Positions 28,757 to 37,825 of a DNA stretch of 64,000 nt are shown piece after piece (the first letter of the stretch is position 1; each line of letters begins with the position of its first letter). The notes beneath the pieces were generated by a model. The model was not told where the DNA came from. It searched no databases and worked only from the letters and a program-made list of their open reading frames with translations. The position numbers were made by a program, and so were the translations under genes. Source of the DNA: Alkalitalea saponilacus (GTDB lineage: Bacteria; Bacteroidota; Bacteroidia; Bacteroidales; Marinilabiliaceae); contig NZ_FUYV01000005.1 of assembly GCF_900168165.1 (NCBI RefSeq), positions 155,257-219,256 on the forward strand, written 5' to 3'.

Positions 28757-29332
28757 TTACATGTTATTGAAAAACTCTGTGAGTTTTTCAATGGCTTTCC
28801 CTCTGTGGCTGATCCTGTTCTTTTCTTCTGCATCCATTTCTGCAAATGAAATCAATTTATCGTCTGGTTGAAAAATGGGATCATATCCAAAACCTTTATT
28901 CCCTTTGGGTTCTCGTAAAACTGTTCCATTTACAATCCCTTCAAATATATGTTCATTGCCATCCACAATGAGCGCAATGATGGTTCTGAATCGTGCCTTT
29001 CTGTTTTCAATATTATGCATTAATTTCAGAACTTTGTTCATGTTGGCATTTGCATCTTTTTCTTCGCCTGCAAATCTTGCCGAATATACTCCTGGTTGAC
29101 CGTCTAGCGCATCAATTTCTAGTCCGGTATCATCTGCAAAAGTGTTTTTGCCGTAAAGGTTATAAATTGTTCTTGCTTTAATTAAGGCATTTTCAAGTAA
29201 ATCTTTACCGTATTCCTCAATTTCAGAAGTGTGACCAACATCATTTAAACTTAGAAGGTCAATCTTATTACATAGCAATTGGGATATTTCTGTTAATTTG
29301 TGTTGATTATGAGTGGCGAAGATGAATTGCAT
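28757..29332 (-). CDS. rdgB: dITP/XTP pyrophosphatase
   Basis: 191 residues from the ATG at 29332, because the family starts just before FATHNQHKLTEI. A longer frame adds 11 unlike residues. It matches the HAM1/RdgB family: the nucleotide-binding SHR motif is ISHRGKA near the C-terminus, FADDTGLEIDALDGQPGVYS holds the catalytic Asp pair, and GFGYDPIFQP follows. It hydrolyses non-canonical purine triphosphates (dITP, XTP) to monophosphates and so protects DNA. It lies between the stress-protein terminator and porZ. Confidence 0.92.
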   Translation of the reverse strand: MQFIFATHNQHKLTEISQLLCNKIDLLSLNDVGHTSEIEEYGKDLLENALIKARTIYNLYGKNTFADDTGLEIDALDGQPGVYSARFAGEEKDANANMNKVLKLMHNIENRKARFRTIIALIVDGNEHIFEGIVNGTVLREPKGNKGFGYDPIFQPDDKLISFAEMDAEEKNRISHRGKAIEKLTEFFNNM

Positions 29333-29405
29333 GTGTTTAAGGTATATAGAAAATATTAACGTCAATAGTTGATTAATTATTGTTTATTATCTTGCTAACG
29401 AGACG

Positions 29406-29452
29406 AAAAAAAGCCCTTCCTGATAAAATGATTTCAGAGAGGGCTTTTTTAA
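29406..29452 (-). terminator. Intrinsic terminator of the universal stress protein gene
   Basis: Plus-strand aaaaaagccct (29406-29416) pairs with agggcttttt near 29440-29449, leaving a loop of about 23 bases. Read leftward, the stem is followed by a run of U. It sits just past the stop of the stress-protein gene and before rdgB. U-runs on both strands allow bidirectional function. Confidence 0.75.
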
Positions 29453-29466
29453 TTTGGTTTTTATTT

Positions 29467-30303
29467 TCATCCGAAATTTCCGTACCCATATTTCATTAGG
29501 TCTGTTCTGGGGTTAATAACCATAACAGGAATTTTCGCGGAATTAGCTATCATATATTGCTCCTGTGCGCCTAAAACATAATCATGGAATGCAATATCTC
29601 TGGTAGTCATGATAATAATGATGTCAGCATTTCTGCTTTTGGCAAAATCGATGGTTTCCTGACTGAATGAAGCTGCATTTTTTGATAGAACCAACTCGTA
29701 ATCAATCTTTTTTTCCTCTAAGAATGATTTACAGAAAACCAGGTTTGCTTTGGTTCTTGGTTCAACTACACCTTCCTTGGATGTTGATGAAAAAAGCAAT
29801 GTTTTTGCTGGAAAATGCTTATTCATAAATTGAACCCACTTCAGTTTTTCTTTATTTTCAGATTTGAAATCAACAGGAAAAACCAGTTTAAGTTGATCTT
29901 CGCTTAGTTTTGGTGCGTCCTGAATTACAAGGAATGGTATTTTTGAGCCAACAATAACCTTTAATGCCCAGGAGCCGGTGAGCTTTTGAAGCCCTTTCAT
30001 GCCATGGGTTCCCATAACAATAAGTGTAGCATCAAGTTCATGAGCAACCTGGTTTATTGTTTTAAAAATAGAACCTTCTCTTACAAGCGTATTTGGCTTG
30101 ATATTATGCAGCTCGTTTATCCGAAGAGCATCACTTGCAAGTTGCTGCTCCATTTCTTTTATCTCGGTATCTTTTTTTACAATGTGCAAAAGTGTGATAC
30201 CGGTATCCAATTGTTTAGATAGTATAACTGCATGTGCAACAGCATTCATAGCGACTTCCGTGAAATCGTACGGTACTATGATGCTATGATTAAGGGTTTC
30301 CAT
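29467..30303 (-). CDS. Tandem universal stress protein
   Basis: A 278-residue protein of two UspA units. Unit one (1-145) begins SIIVPYDFTEVAMNAVAHAV and has the nucleotide-binding loop MGTHGMKGLQKLTGS. Unit two (about 155-278) is less regular but ends IPVMVINPRTD, as UspA strands do. Such proteins bind ATP or are ATP-free chaperone-like dimers that rise in stress. It is a single gene: an intrinsic terminator lies 15-60 bases after its stop, and an 800-base non-coding region lies upstream. Confidence 0.88.
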   Translation of the reverse strand: METLNHSIIVPYDFTEVAMNAVAHAVILSKQLDTGITLLHIVKKDTEIKEMEQQLASDALRINELHNIKPNTLVREGSIFKTINQVAHELDATLIVMGTHGMKGLQKLTGSWALKVIVGSKIPFLVIQDAPKLSEDQLKLVFPVDFKSENKEKLKWVQFMNKHFPAKTLLFSSTSKEGVVEPRTKANLVFCKSFLEEKKIDYELVLSKNAASFSQETIDFAKSRNADIIIIMTTRDIAFHDYVLGAQEQYMIANSAKIPVMVINPRTDLMKYGYGNFG

Positions 30304-31108
30304 ATGATAATTTAGTTCAGAGGTTATTTTTTGCGAAATAAATATAGCACATTTGATAATATTTAAAACACTTTTTAATTAAATTATTTTATTTACGAAT
30401 ATTTACCTGACAGATATTATCATAGAAATGCATAGCATTTTTAGATATGTATTTTTTTTAATAGTTCGCTAATCTTTTTTATATATACTAGAATATCAAG
30501 CGTTTATGAATTTACAGTCGTGCTGTTCAATCAGCTGATAATAAAAAACTTACTTGCATCTAAGATCTAGTCCCGAATGTCTCGGGAAAAGTCTAACGAT
30601 CTATTGGTTCTGTTTCCAGCATTTATATAACATCAGCTAAAGTCCGTATCTTTCAGAAATGTTGTACTGTTGGTTACGTACATTTTTTAATTCGGTTGCC
30701 CGATTTTGATAAAAAGTTCAAATTTCATCATGAATTTTTAGCAACAAAGCTCGTTTCATCATAATTTTTCAATGTTACTATATTGACAGTATGATCTATT
30801 TGGGCTGTTTACAACAAAGAAATGTAGCTTTGTCAATTTTAATGTGAATTTAATCAGTTTCTTGTTATATTTACAATGTAAGGCATGTTTATCCTGAACT
30901 TTATTGAAGGAATAATTTATAGGTAAGCATTGCTCTAGTCGCTATTATTTTTACAGAAACTTAATTTTTGTGAGAAGTCATTTTTTTAACTGCCAGGTAT
31001 TACGTGTTATTTCTGGGGAGTGTTGAAATAGTCTTTTATGTGCCTAACTACTTACTATGATTTTATTGTTGCAAGCTAAATCGTTGCTATTGTTTACATG
31101 TAATTACG
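30304..31108. other. Non-coding region of about 800 bases between stress-protein and cyclase genes
   Basis: AT-rich, with no credible frame and no tRNA-like fold seen. Structures noted are a hairpin tcccga/tcggga at 30571-30576 and 30582-30587, a direct repeat tttcatcatgaattttt (30723-30739) against tttcatcataattttt (30754-30769), and an acaaag/ctttgt stem around 30818-30837. It must hold promoters for both divergent genes. It is long enough for a small RNA or a long leader for the cyclase gene, but nothing proves one. Confidence 0.45.
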
Positions 31109-32605
31109 ATGATTGATACCTTTTATATAGATTTTCCTGAAATTACATATATGGCTTTTTTAAAGGCCATGTTGAGTTTTAACATTTCAAACTTGACCCT
31201 GATTTTTTTGTTCCTTTTATTTGCATATGTTTTATACACATACATTCGTCGACAAGTACAAAAAAAAATTGAGTATTTAGTCAATATTCGGGTCGAAAAA
31301 GCGTTAAAAGTAAAGGAAAAGGCAATGCAAATCCGAACCGGTTTTGATTCCGAATCGGTAGCACATACAAAAGACGGAACAAAAGTTAAATCAGTAAAAT
31401 ACAAAAGCGTTACTGTTTTATTTGCCGATATTCAGGGGTTTACAAAAATAGTAGAGCATCTCAATCCTGATTTGCTCATTGATGAACTGGATGATTTTTT
31501 TATAAAGTTTGACTCCATTGTTGAAAAACATGGAGTTGAAAAGATTAAAACCATAGGAGACGCATACATGGCGGCCGGAGGTATCCCAGAGAAAAATCGG
31601 ATACATGCTCTGAGAATGATCCTTGTGGCATTAGAGATTCAAAACCATATGGTGAGTCTCAGGTCAAAAAAAATTTTAGAACATCAGGATTTTTGGGAGC
31701 TTAGAATCGGAATTCATACAGGACCGGTGATTTCAGGTCGGGTAGGTCGAAACAAAACAGCTCCCGATATTTGGGGTGATACCGTCAACATTGCCAGTAG
31801 GATGGAATCTTCTGGTATTGCCGGTGAAATTAATGTTACAGGAGTAACTTACCAGTTGGTAAAAGATTTTTTTGTTTGTGAATACAGAGGGAAGATGCCA
31901 ATAAAATATAAGGGAGAGATTGATATGTATTTTGTCAAAGGAATTGTACCTGAGTTAGCGGAAGAAAATAAGCGAAACCAACCAAATGAACTTTTTAAAG
32001 TCAGACTGCAGCACATTCGTTTTATTGATCTGGAAGAAGCGATACTGGAAAGACTCGAGAATGAACTACCAGTTGATATTTGTTATCATAACGTTAAACA
32101 TACCATTGATGTTGTAACACAGGTAGAGATCATTGGCAGGGGAGAGGGTGTTTCAGAAGAAGAATTATTACTGCTGAAGACTGCAGCTTTAATGCATGAT
32201 ACAGGATTCCTGATAACATATGAGAATCACGAGCAGATCAGCATCGAACTATGTAATGACATTCTTCCTCGGTTTGATTATAATCCCGACCAAATTGAAA
32301 AAATCATTCAGCTGATAAACGTGACCCGTCCCAAAACAAAGCCAGCCAATAAACTGGAGTCAATAATGAAAGATGCAGACTTAGATTACCTCGGAAGAAC
32401 TGATTTTCTGAATCTCTCAGAAAATCTTTTTAAAGAATTGAATCGGTATAATGGTCGTATGAGCATTCAGGAATGGAATAAGAAACAGTTTGATTTTATT
32501 TCGAAACATCGTTATTATACTGAAACTGCCCGCAATATGCGTCAGGTAAATAAGGATAAACAATTAACAAAGCTTAAACAGATTTTACCATTAAGCCGAC
32601 AATAA
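31109..32605 (+). CDS. Adenylate cyclase fused to an HD phosphohydrolase domain
   Basis: A 498-residue protein: one TM helix (about 26-46), a short coiled coil, a class III cyclase domain (about 95-280) and an HD domain (about 320-440). The cyclase has both metal Asp (D107 in LFADIQGF, D151 in TIGDAYMA), the adenine-selecting pair K147 and D220, and N227 and R231 of VNIASR, so cAMP production is expected. The HD part has YHNVKHTIDV (H327, H331), MHD (H363, D364), ENHE (H374) and D422, all typical of metal-dependent phosphodiesterases. The pairing of synthesis and hydrolysis modules in one chain is notable. It is followed by a bactofilin gene. The HD substrate is unknown. Confidence 0.85.
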   Translation: MIDTFYIDFPEITYMAFLKAMLSFNISNLTLIFLFLLFAYVLYTYIRRQVQKKIEYLVNIRVEKALKVKEKAMQIRTGFDSESVAHTKDGTKVKSVKYKSVTVLFADIQGFTKIVEHLNPDLLIDELDDFFIKFDSIVEKHGVEKIKTIGDAYMAAGGIPEKNRIHALRMILVALEIQNHMVSLRSKKILEHQDFWELRIGIHTGPVISGRVGRNKTAPDIWGDTVNIASRMESSGIAGEINVTGVTYQLVKDFFVCEYRGKMPIKYKGEIDMYFVKGIVPELAEENKRNQPNELFKVRLQHIRFIDLEEAILERLENELPVDICYHNVKHTIDVVTQVEIIGRGEGVSEEELLLLKTAALMHDTGFLITYENHEQISIELCNDILPRFDYNPDQIEKIIQLINVTRPKTKPANKLESIMKDADLDYLGRTDFLNLSENLFKELNRYNGRMSIQEWNKKQFDFISKHRYYTETARNMRQVNKDKQLTKLKQILPLSRQ

Positions 32606-32705
32606 ATGGCCGTATTTATTTCACAATTGTTATCTTTACCCTGCATGAGGGAAAAATGAGCAGAAATTGCTGTTCGTGAATAGATATTTTAAACACTTAT
32701 TTTTA

Positions 32706-33095
32706 ATGAGCAAGAAGATGAAAAGCTACGACACTGAAAGTAAACTTCCCAATATGATTGGACCAGGAACAAAGATTGTTGGAAATATTGAGACCAATGG
32801 AGACATCCGAATTGATGGAAATATTGAAGGCAATATTGACTCAAAGGGAAAGGTTGTTATTGGGAATAATGGGTTTGTAAAAGGTGAAATTTCCTGTAAC
32901 AACGCAGAAGTTTCCGGAACTCTTAATGGAAAAATGTCTGTATTAGAGCTTCTCTCGTTAAAGGCAACCTGTAAAGTCAATGGTGACATTAAATCAGGCA
33001 AACTCTCAATTGAACCCGGCGCATTATTCTCAGGAACCTGCGCTATGGGAGGATCTAACATTAATCCGTCGCCTGCTAAGGAAGAAAAGAAATAG
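32706..33095 (+). CDS. Bactofilin, polymer-forming cytoskeletal protein
   Basis: 129 residues from the ATG at 32706 (MSKKMKSYDTE...). An earlier TTG at 32667 would add 13 hydrophobic residues but is less likely. The core is a right-handed beta-helix with a strand every 5-6 residues: GTKIVGNIETNGDIRIDGNI, then EGNIDSKGKVVIGNNGFVKG and onward. Bactofilins self-assemble into filaments without nucleotide and organise cell-wall enzymes or shape. It lies 100 bases after the cyclase-HD gene on the same strand, before a clear terminator. Confidence 0.88.
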   Translation: MSKKMKSYDTESKLPNMIGPGTKIVGNIETNGDIRIDGNIEGNIDSKGKVVIGNNGFVKGEISCNNAEVSGTLNGKMSVLELLSLKATCKVNGDIKSGKLSIEPGALFSGTCAMGGSNINPSPAKEEKK

Positions 33096-33210
33096 CCTTT
33101 GTTGCAAAGGCAGCTTATTTATGGCTTAATCTCTGAGAGTCTTTTCTGGAGATACCTATGTTCAATAAACTGTTAATTGGAACATTCTAAATCATATTTG
33201 ATATAATTAT

Positions 33211-33244
33211 AGCCAATAAGATTTTTTCTTATTGGCTTTTTTCA
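33211..33244 (+). terminator. Intrinsic terminator after bactofilin
   Basis: agccaataag (33211-33220) pairs with cttattggct, with a T-rich loop, then a run of T. It lies about 115 bases past the bactofilin stop and separates that unit from the second ATP synthase operon. A shorter hairpin, gcctttg/caaaggc at 33095-33111, sits right at the stop codon but lacks a U-run. Confidence 0.8.
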
Positions 33245-33257
33245 TAAATTTATAAAG

Positions 33258-33299
33258 CGGTAAAGGCTTTGATTGTGACCAACAACTGATTCTTTACCG
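33258..33299. promoter_or_regulatory. Inverted repeat upstream of the AtpI-like/atpB operon
   Basis: cggtaaag (33258-33265) and ctttaccg (33292-33299) form a perfect 8-bp inverted repeat with 26 bases between, 45 bases before the first gene of the operon. It may be a leader hairpin or a protein-binding site. No clear -7 box is seen around it. Confidence 0.35.
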
Positions 33300-33344
33300 A
33301 CTTTTATTTTATGTGCAACAGGTTTAATCTAATCAGTCAAATTT

Positions 33345-33716
33345 ATGCGTTCAATCATTTTAAAAGAAATAATCTTAAGTTTAGTTGTTTTTTTTGCAGG
33401 ATTATTTGTTTTTCGACATCTCGAAGTTGATATTTTTACAAAGTGGGTTTATTTTTCAGTTTTATTGTTTTTATTGTTTGTTATTTCTACCCTGTTTGTT
33501 AAACGTTTGATTGACAGTAATAAATCATGGGTCGCTCTGGGATTTACAGGCATTACTTTTTTCTGTCAGATAATTCTTTTACTCATTTTATTCATTTTTC
33601 TTGAACCCGAAGAGACAAATCATCGTATAGTGGCAAAAGTCGGTGTAGTTTCTTATCTTACTTTTTTGGGATTTGATACGTTTTGGAAGATTAAGTGGTT
33701 GTTTCCCAAAAGTTAG
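33345..33716 (+). CDS. Small membrane protein at the head of the F0 genes (AtpI-like position)
   Basis: A 123-residue protein with four hydrophobic helices (about 8-24, 30-52, 64-87 and 98-116) and few charged residues. The topology and its place directly upstream of atpB match AtpI/ATP-synthase protein I, which helps assemble the c-ring or carries Mg. Sequence identity to classical AtpI is not obvious by eye. In Bacteroides a hypothetical gene holds the same slot. Treat it as AtpI-like by context. Spacing to atpB is 46 bases. Confidence 0.65.
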   Translation: MRSIILKEIILSLVVFFAGLFVFRHLEVDIFTKWVYFSVLLFLLFVISTLFVKRLIDSNKSWVALGFTGITFFCQIILLLILFIFLEPEETNHRIVAKVGVVSYLTFLGFDTFWKIKWLFPKS

Positions 33717-33762
33717 CGGTTAAGACAGGTAGGTTTTTCTGTAATTTTTGATATTTTTTTAA

Positions 33763-34839
33763 ATGAAGCTGATATCAACCATCTGTGTGCTTTTCATTTT
33801 TGGTTTCCATTACATGGAAACCAAAGCAGCTGAATCAAATAAGGAGGATGAACCTTTTGATCCTGCCTACATGATTATGCACCACATTGAAGATGCACAC
33901 GATTTTCACATCCTATCATACACAAATGCTCAAGGCGAAAAAGTTGATATCAATTTCCCTTTACCAGTTATTTTATGGCATAATAAAAGCCTTCATTTTT
34001 TCATGTCATGGACGTTCAGGCAGCCTGATCCAGTGGTGCCGTTTGGCGACACCTTTTTAAGGTTGTATCATGAAAAGATATATTATACAGACCCTGACGG
34101 AACAATACTTTATAACGAAAACGGAACAATAGCTAATTCGAAGCCATTAAGTTTTTCCATTACAAAGAATGTTTTCAGCCTCTTTGTTGGTTGCCTTATT
34201 ATTTTCTGGATATTTGGTGCTGCCGCTAAACGATATAGCAAGCGCGGAGGATTGGCTGTACCAAAGGGAATCCAGTTACTGGTTGAACCAATTATTTTAT
34301 TTGTTCGCGATGATATAATCAGAGCTCAAATCGATAAGGAAAAGGCGGATAAATTCACCCCCTATTTGCTTACATTGTTCTTTTTTATCTGGATAAATAA
34401 TTTGGTTGGTCTTATTCCCTTTTTCCCGGGAAGCGCCAACCTTTCAGGTAATATTTCATTTACCATGACTCTGGCTGTAATTTCATTCCTCGCTATTAAT
34501 GTTTTTGGATCAAAGCATTATTGGAAACATCTTCTCATTGCCCCCGGAGTTCCTTTTATAGCGAAAATATTTCTGATACCTGTGGAGATTGTCGGGATAT
34601 TTACCAAGCCATTTGGTTTGATGCTCCGTTTGTTTGCCAATATAACTGCCGGTCATATCATCATTCTGGCTATAACAGCCATGATTTTTATTATCCGGTC
34701 GTTTGCGGTGGCACCAATGACAATTTTATTGTCATTGATCATGATTTCACTGGAATTTCTTGTGGCTATATTGCAAGCATATATATTTACATTATTAACA
34801 TCTCTTTTTATAGGGATGGCAGTTAACGAAGAACATTAA
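33763..34839 (+). CDS. atpB: F1F0 ATP synthase subunit a
   Basis: A 358-residue subunit a with an N-terminal extension: a signal-like segment (1-23) and a hydrophilic domain of about 110 residues (24-135), seen in this phylum but absent from E. coli (271 residues). The membrane part has the essential Arg (R289) in TKPFGLMLRLFANITAGH and the conserved IFWIFGAAAKRY and FFIWINNLVGLIP helices. It forms the proton half-channels against the c-ring. It lies in the order atpB-E-F-H-A-G, 20 bases before atpE. Confidence 0.95.
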   Translation: MKLISTICVLFIFGFHYMETKAAESNKEDEPFDPAYMIMHHIEDAHDFHILSYTNAQGEKVDINFPLPVILWHNKSLHFFMSWTFRQPDPVVPFGDTFLRLYHEKIYYTDPDGTILYNENGTIANSKPLSFSITKNVFSLFVGCLIIFWIFGAAAKRYSKRGGLAVPKGIQLLVEPIILFVRDDIIRAQIDKEKADKFTPYLLTLFFFIWINNLVGLIPFFPGSANLSGNISFTMTLAVISFLAINVFGSKHYWKHLLIAPGVPFIAKIFLIPVEIVGIFTKPFGLMLRLFANITAGHIIILAITAMIFIIRSFAVAPMTILLSLIMISLEFLVAILQAYIFTLLTSLFIGMAVNEEH

Positions 34840-34859
34840 ACAAACTAAACTTTTTTATC

Positions 34860-35066
34860 ATGGAACATTTTAATTCTACTGTATTCGGACTCGCGTTGAT
34901 TATTTTTGCCGCGGCATTTGGTATCAGTCGCATTGCTCAATCTGCCATGGAGGCGATGTCCCGTCAACCGGAAATTAGTTCAAAAATTCAGACTGCAATG
35001 ATCGTTGTAGCCGCTTTAATAGAAGGAGCTACCCTTTTCGCCATTGTTGTTGCATGGTTAAGTTAA
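34860..35066 (+). CDS. atpE: F1F0 ATP synthase subunit c
   Basis: A 68-residue hairpin of two helices around the polar loop SRQPEI (34-39). The ion-binding carboxylate is Glu55 in VVAALIEGATLF. The residues that bind sodium in Na-type c-rings are not there: Ile22 stands where Gln is needed, and Gly56-Ala57 follow the Glu instead of Ser-Thr. Proton coupling is therefore expected, by comparison with described families. It lies 20 bases after atpB and 31 before atpF. Confidence 0.95.
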   Translation: MEHFNSTVFGLALIIFAAAFGISRIAQSAMEAMSRQPEISSKIQTAMIVVAALIEGATLFAIVVAWLS

Positions 35067-35097
35067 GTTTAGCAGAGTTTAACCAAAAAGATTTGTC

Positions 35098-35592
35098 ATG
35101 GGTTTATTAACACCGGATCCCGGATTAATTTTCTGGACAACAACGTCGTTTCTTATCTTAATGTTTCTTTTGCGGAGATACGCATGGAAGCCAATTTTGC
35201 GTGCTTTGAAAGTTCGGGAAGAATACATCGAATTTTCTCTTAAGGATGCAGCCCAGGCAAAAGATGAGGTTGCTAAACTTTCGGAGACTCGCAGACAGAT
35301 GATTGAATCAACTCGTCTGGAACGAGAAAAAATGATGCGTGAAACCAGGGGAACCCGGGAGGAAATCATCAATGAAGCGAAGGCATCGGCTACAAGGGAG
35401 GCTGAAAAAATCATTCAGCAGTCTCGTGAGCTAATCGAAAGAGAACGTCAGGAGTCATTATCTGAAATCCGGCAACAAATAAGCCTTATATCTCTTGAAA
35501 TAGCGGAAAAGATACTTAAACAGGAACTTGTTAGCGAAGAGAGACAACAAAGTGTGATTCGTGAGTATTTAGATCACGTCAATTTTAATTAA
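35098..35592 (+). CDS. atpF: F1F0 ATP synthase subunit b
   Basis: A 164-residue protein: a single N-terminal TM helix (GLIFWTTTSFLILMFLLRRYA, about 8-27) then a long, highly charged right-handed coiled coil to the end. It forms the peripheral stalk that holds F1 still against the turning rotor, contacting delta. Position between atpE and atpH is standard. A spacer of 73 bases follows. Confidence 0.94.
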   Translation: MGLLTPDPGLIFWTTTSFLILMFLLRRYAWKPILRALKVREEYIEFSLKDAAQAKDEVAKLSETRRQMIESTRLEREKMMRETRGTREEIINEAKASATREAEKIIQQSRELIERERQESLSEIRQQISLISLEIAEKILKQELVSEERQQSVIREYLDHVNFN

Positions 35593-35665
35593 GAATCGGT
35601 ATTCGTTATAAGTTTTAATACGGGATTGAGATTCATAGTAGTTTTTTAATATAGAGTTCTGAAGC

Positions 35666-36220
35666 ATGAATGTTAGCTTAATATCAGCAAGATATGCAAA
35701 TTCACTTTTCCTTCTGGGAAAAGAGGATGCCTTGTTATTGGACAGCATTTATATCGATTGCTCATATTTAAAAAACATGATAAAGGAGTCAGCCGATCTG
35801 GCAATATTTCTCAAAAATAGTTTAATTAAACCAGGTAAGAAATTTCAGGTTTTTAAAAGTATCTTTGGGAAACAAATCCATGAATATACCCTGCGATTTG
35901 TTGAGATCATCATTCAAAATCACCGTGAAACCCTGCTCGAGAATATACTGAGAAATTTTATTAATCAGTACCGTCTGTATAAAGGAATAAAAACAGTAAC
36001 AGTTATTACAGCACTTCCTATACCTGAAAGCATGTTCAGGGAAATCAATGAAACAATTGGACGACAAATGGACTGTGTGGCAGAGCTTGAGTGTCGTGTA
36101 AATGAAGATATCATAGGAGGACTGATTCTAATGGTAGACGGACGAATGGTAGATGGCAGTGTATCAGGTCAGCTGCGATCTTTGAAAAAGAAATTGTTGA
36201 CTAATTTGAAGTTCAGCTAA
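35666..36220 (+). CDS. atpH: F1F0 ATP synthase subunit delta
   Basis: A 184-residue protein of the OSCP/delta family: helical N-terminal domain ([17 protein letters not shown] at the start), and a C-terminal part with [20 protein letters not shown], the best conserved delta motif. It links the b stalk to the top of the alpha subunits. The stop codon overlaps the atpA start by one base (taatg), so translation is probably coupled. Confidence 0.93.
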   Translation: MNVSLISARYANSLFLLGKEDALLLDSIYIDCSYLKNMIKESADLAIFLKNSLIKPGKKFQVFKSIFGKQIHEYTLRFVEIIIQNHRETLLENILRNFINQYRLYKGIKTVTVITALPIPESMFREINETIGRQMDCVAELECRVNEDIIGGLILMVDGRMVDGSVSGQLRSLKKKLLTNLKFS

Positions 36221-37812
36221 TGGAACAAATAAAACCTTCAGAGGTTTCAGCCCTTCTGCGAAAGCAGATAGAAGGATTTCAGGCTGCCTCGCAACTCGAA
36301 GAAGTAGGTACCGTGCTCCAGGTGGGTGACGGAATTGCACGTGTTTTTGGTTTAACCAATGTGAAATCAAATGAATTGGTTGAGCTTGATAAATGCATGG
36401 GTGTGGTTCTAAACCTTGAGCAAGATAATGTGGGGATTGTACTTTTTGGTGCTTCCCATTTGGTTCGTGAAGGAGACGTAGTTCGCCGTACCGGCCGTAT
36501 CGCATCAGTAAGAGTTGGCGATGGAATGGCCGGTCGGGTGGTAAACTCTCTTGGAGAGCCAATCGATGGTAAAGGAGAAATCAGAGGTGAACTGTATGAA
36601 ATGCCTTTGGAACGAAAAGCCCCGGAAGTAATTTATCGTCAGCCCGTAAAAGAGCCTTTACAAACCGGATTAAAAGCCATTGATTCAATGACTCCCATTG
36701 GACGGGGACAAAGGGAATTAATTATCGGTGACCGCCAAACTGGAAAAACAGCCATTGCCATTGATACCATCATCAATCAGCGGGTATTTTTCGAAAGGGG
36801 AGAACCAGTTTATTGCGTTTATGTAGCCATAGGCCAAAAGGGTAGTACGGTGGCACAAATTGTTCGAACATTGGAGCAACATGGCGCCATGGATTATACT
36901 GTAGTTGTTATGGCTACTGCTTCCGATCCTGCAGCGATGCAGTTTTATGCGCCATTTACCGGTACGGCAATTGGAGAGTTTTTCAGAGATACCGGCCGCC
37001 ATGCTCTTATTGTTTTTGACGACTTATCAAAACAGGCTGTTTCATACAGGGAAGTATCTCTTTTGTTAAGGCGGCCCCCGGGACGTGAGGCCTTCCCCGG
37101 AGATGTTTTTTACCTACACTCGCGCTTACTGGAACGTGCAGCAAAACTTATCGAATCTAAAGATATTGTTTCTAAAATGAACGATCTTCCACCGTCCATC
37201 GCTCATTTAGTAAAAGGCGGAGGCTCGTTAACCGCTTTGCCAATTATTGAAACACAAGCCGGTGACGTGTCTGCATATATCCCGACCAATGTTATCTCAA
37301 TTACCGATGGTCAGATATTTCTTGAAACCGGATTGTTCAACTCTGGAATACGACCAGCTATTAACGTGGGTATTTCCGTGTCCCGGGTAGGAGGGAATGC
37401 ACAAATTAAATCCATGAAAAAAGTGGCAGGTACGCTGAAACTCGATCAGGCTCAATACAGGGAACTGGAAGCTTTTTCAAAATTTGGCTCTGACTTGGAT
37501 CCGGCTACCATGGCTGTTCTGGATAAAGGAAGAAAAAATGTGGAGTTGCTTAAACAACCGCAGTATAAGCCCATGAGGGTAGAACACCAGATTGCCCTGA
37601 TTTTTTGTGGAACACGTGGCCTATTGCGTGACGTTCCCATGGATAAGATTTTGGAGTTTGAGAAAGATTTCATTGAAAATCTCGAATTAAGACATTCAAC
37701 GGTTTTAAAGCAAATTGCCGAAGGCAATCTTGACGATGATGTGACAGAACTTCTGAAAGATGTAGCTGAAGACTTAAGTGTAAAATACCGGGTTCTGGAA
37801 AACCCGTCCTAA
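36220..37812 (+). CDS. atpA: F1F0 ATP synthase subunit alpha
   Basis: A 530-residue alpha subunit. The non-catalytic nucleotide site has GDRQTGKT (170-177). The Arg finger for catalysis lies in the segment [19 protein letters not shown]. The N-terminal beta-barrel has [11 protein letters not shown]. It pairs with AtpD (12880-14394), though the genes are 22 kb apart. The length is slightly above E. coli (513). A 13-base spacer precedes atpG. Confidence 0.97.
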   Translation: MEQIKPSEVSALLRKQIEGFQAASQLEEVGTVLQVGDGIARVFGLTNVKSNELVELDKCMGVVLNLEQDNVGIVLFGASHLVREGDVVRRTGRIASVRVGDGMAGRVVNSLGEPIDGKGEIRGELYEMPLERKAPEVIYRQPVKEPLQTGLKAIDSMTPIGRGQRELIIGDRQTGKTAIAIDTIINQRVFFERGEPVYCVYVAIGQKGSTVAQIVRTLEQHGAMDYTVVVMATASDPAAMQFYAPFTGTAIGEFFRDTGRHALIVFDDLSKQAVSYREVSLLLRRPPGREAFPGDVFYLHSRLLERAAKLIESKDIVSKMNDLPPSIAHLVKGGGSLTALPIIETQAGDVSAYIPTNVISITDGQIFLETGLFNSGIRPAINVGISVSRVGGNAQIKSMKKVAGTLKLDQAQYRELEAFSKFGSDLDPATMAVLDKGRKNVELLKQPQYKPMRVEHQIALIFCGTRGLLRDVPMDKILEFEKDFIENLELRHSTVLKQIAEGNLDDDVTELLKDVAEDLSVKYRVLENPS

Positions 37813-37825
37813 AGGTTCCGAATAG

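Noticed and set aside
36164..36562. 132-codon leftward frame within atpA
   Set aside because: Antisense shadow of a conserved ATP synthase gene.
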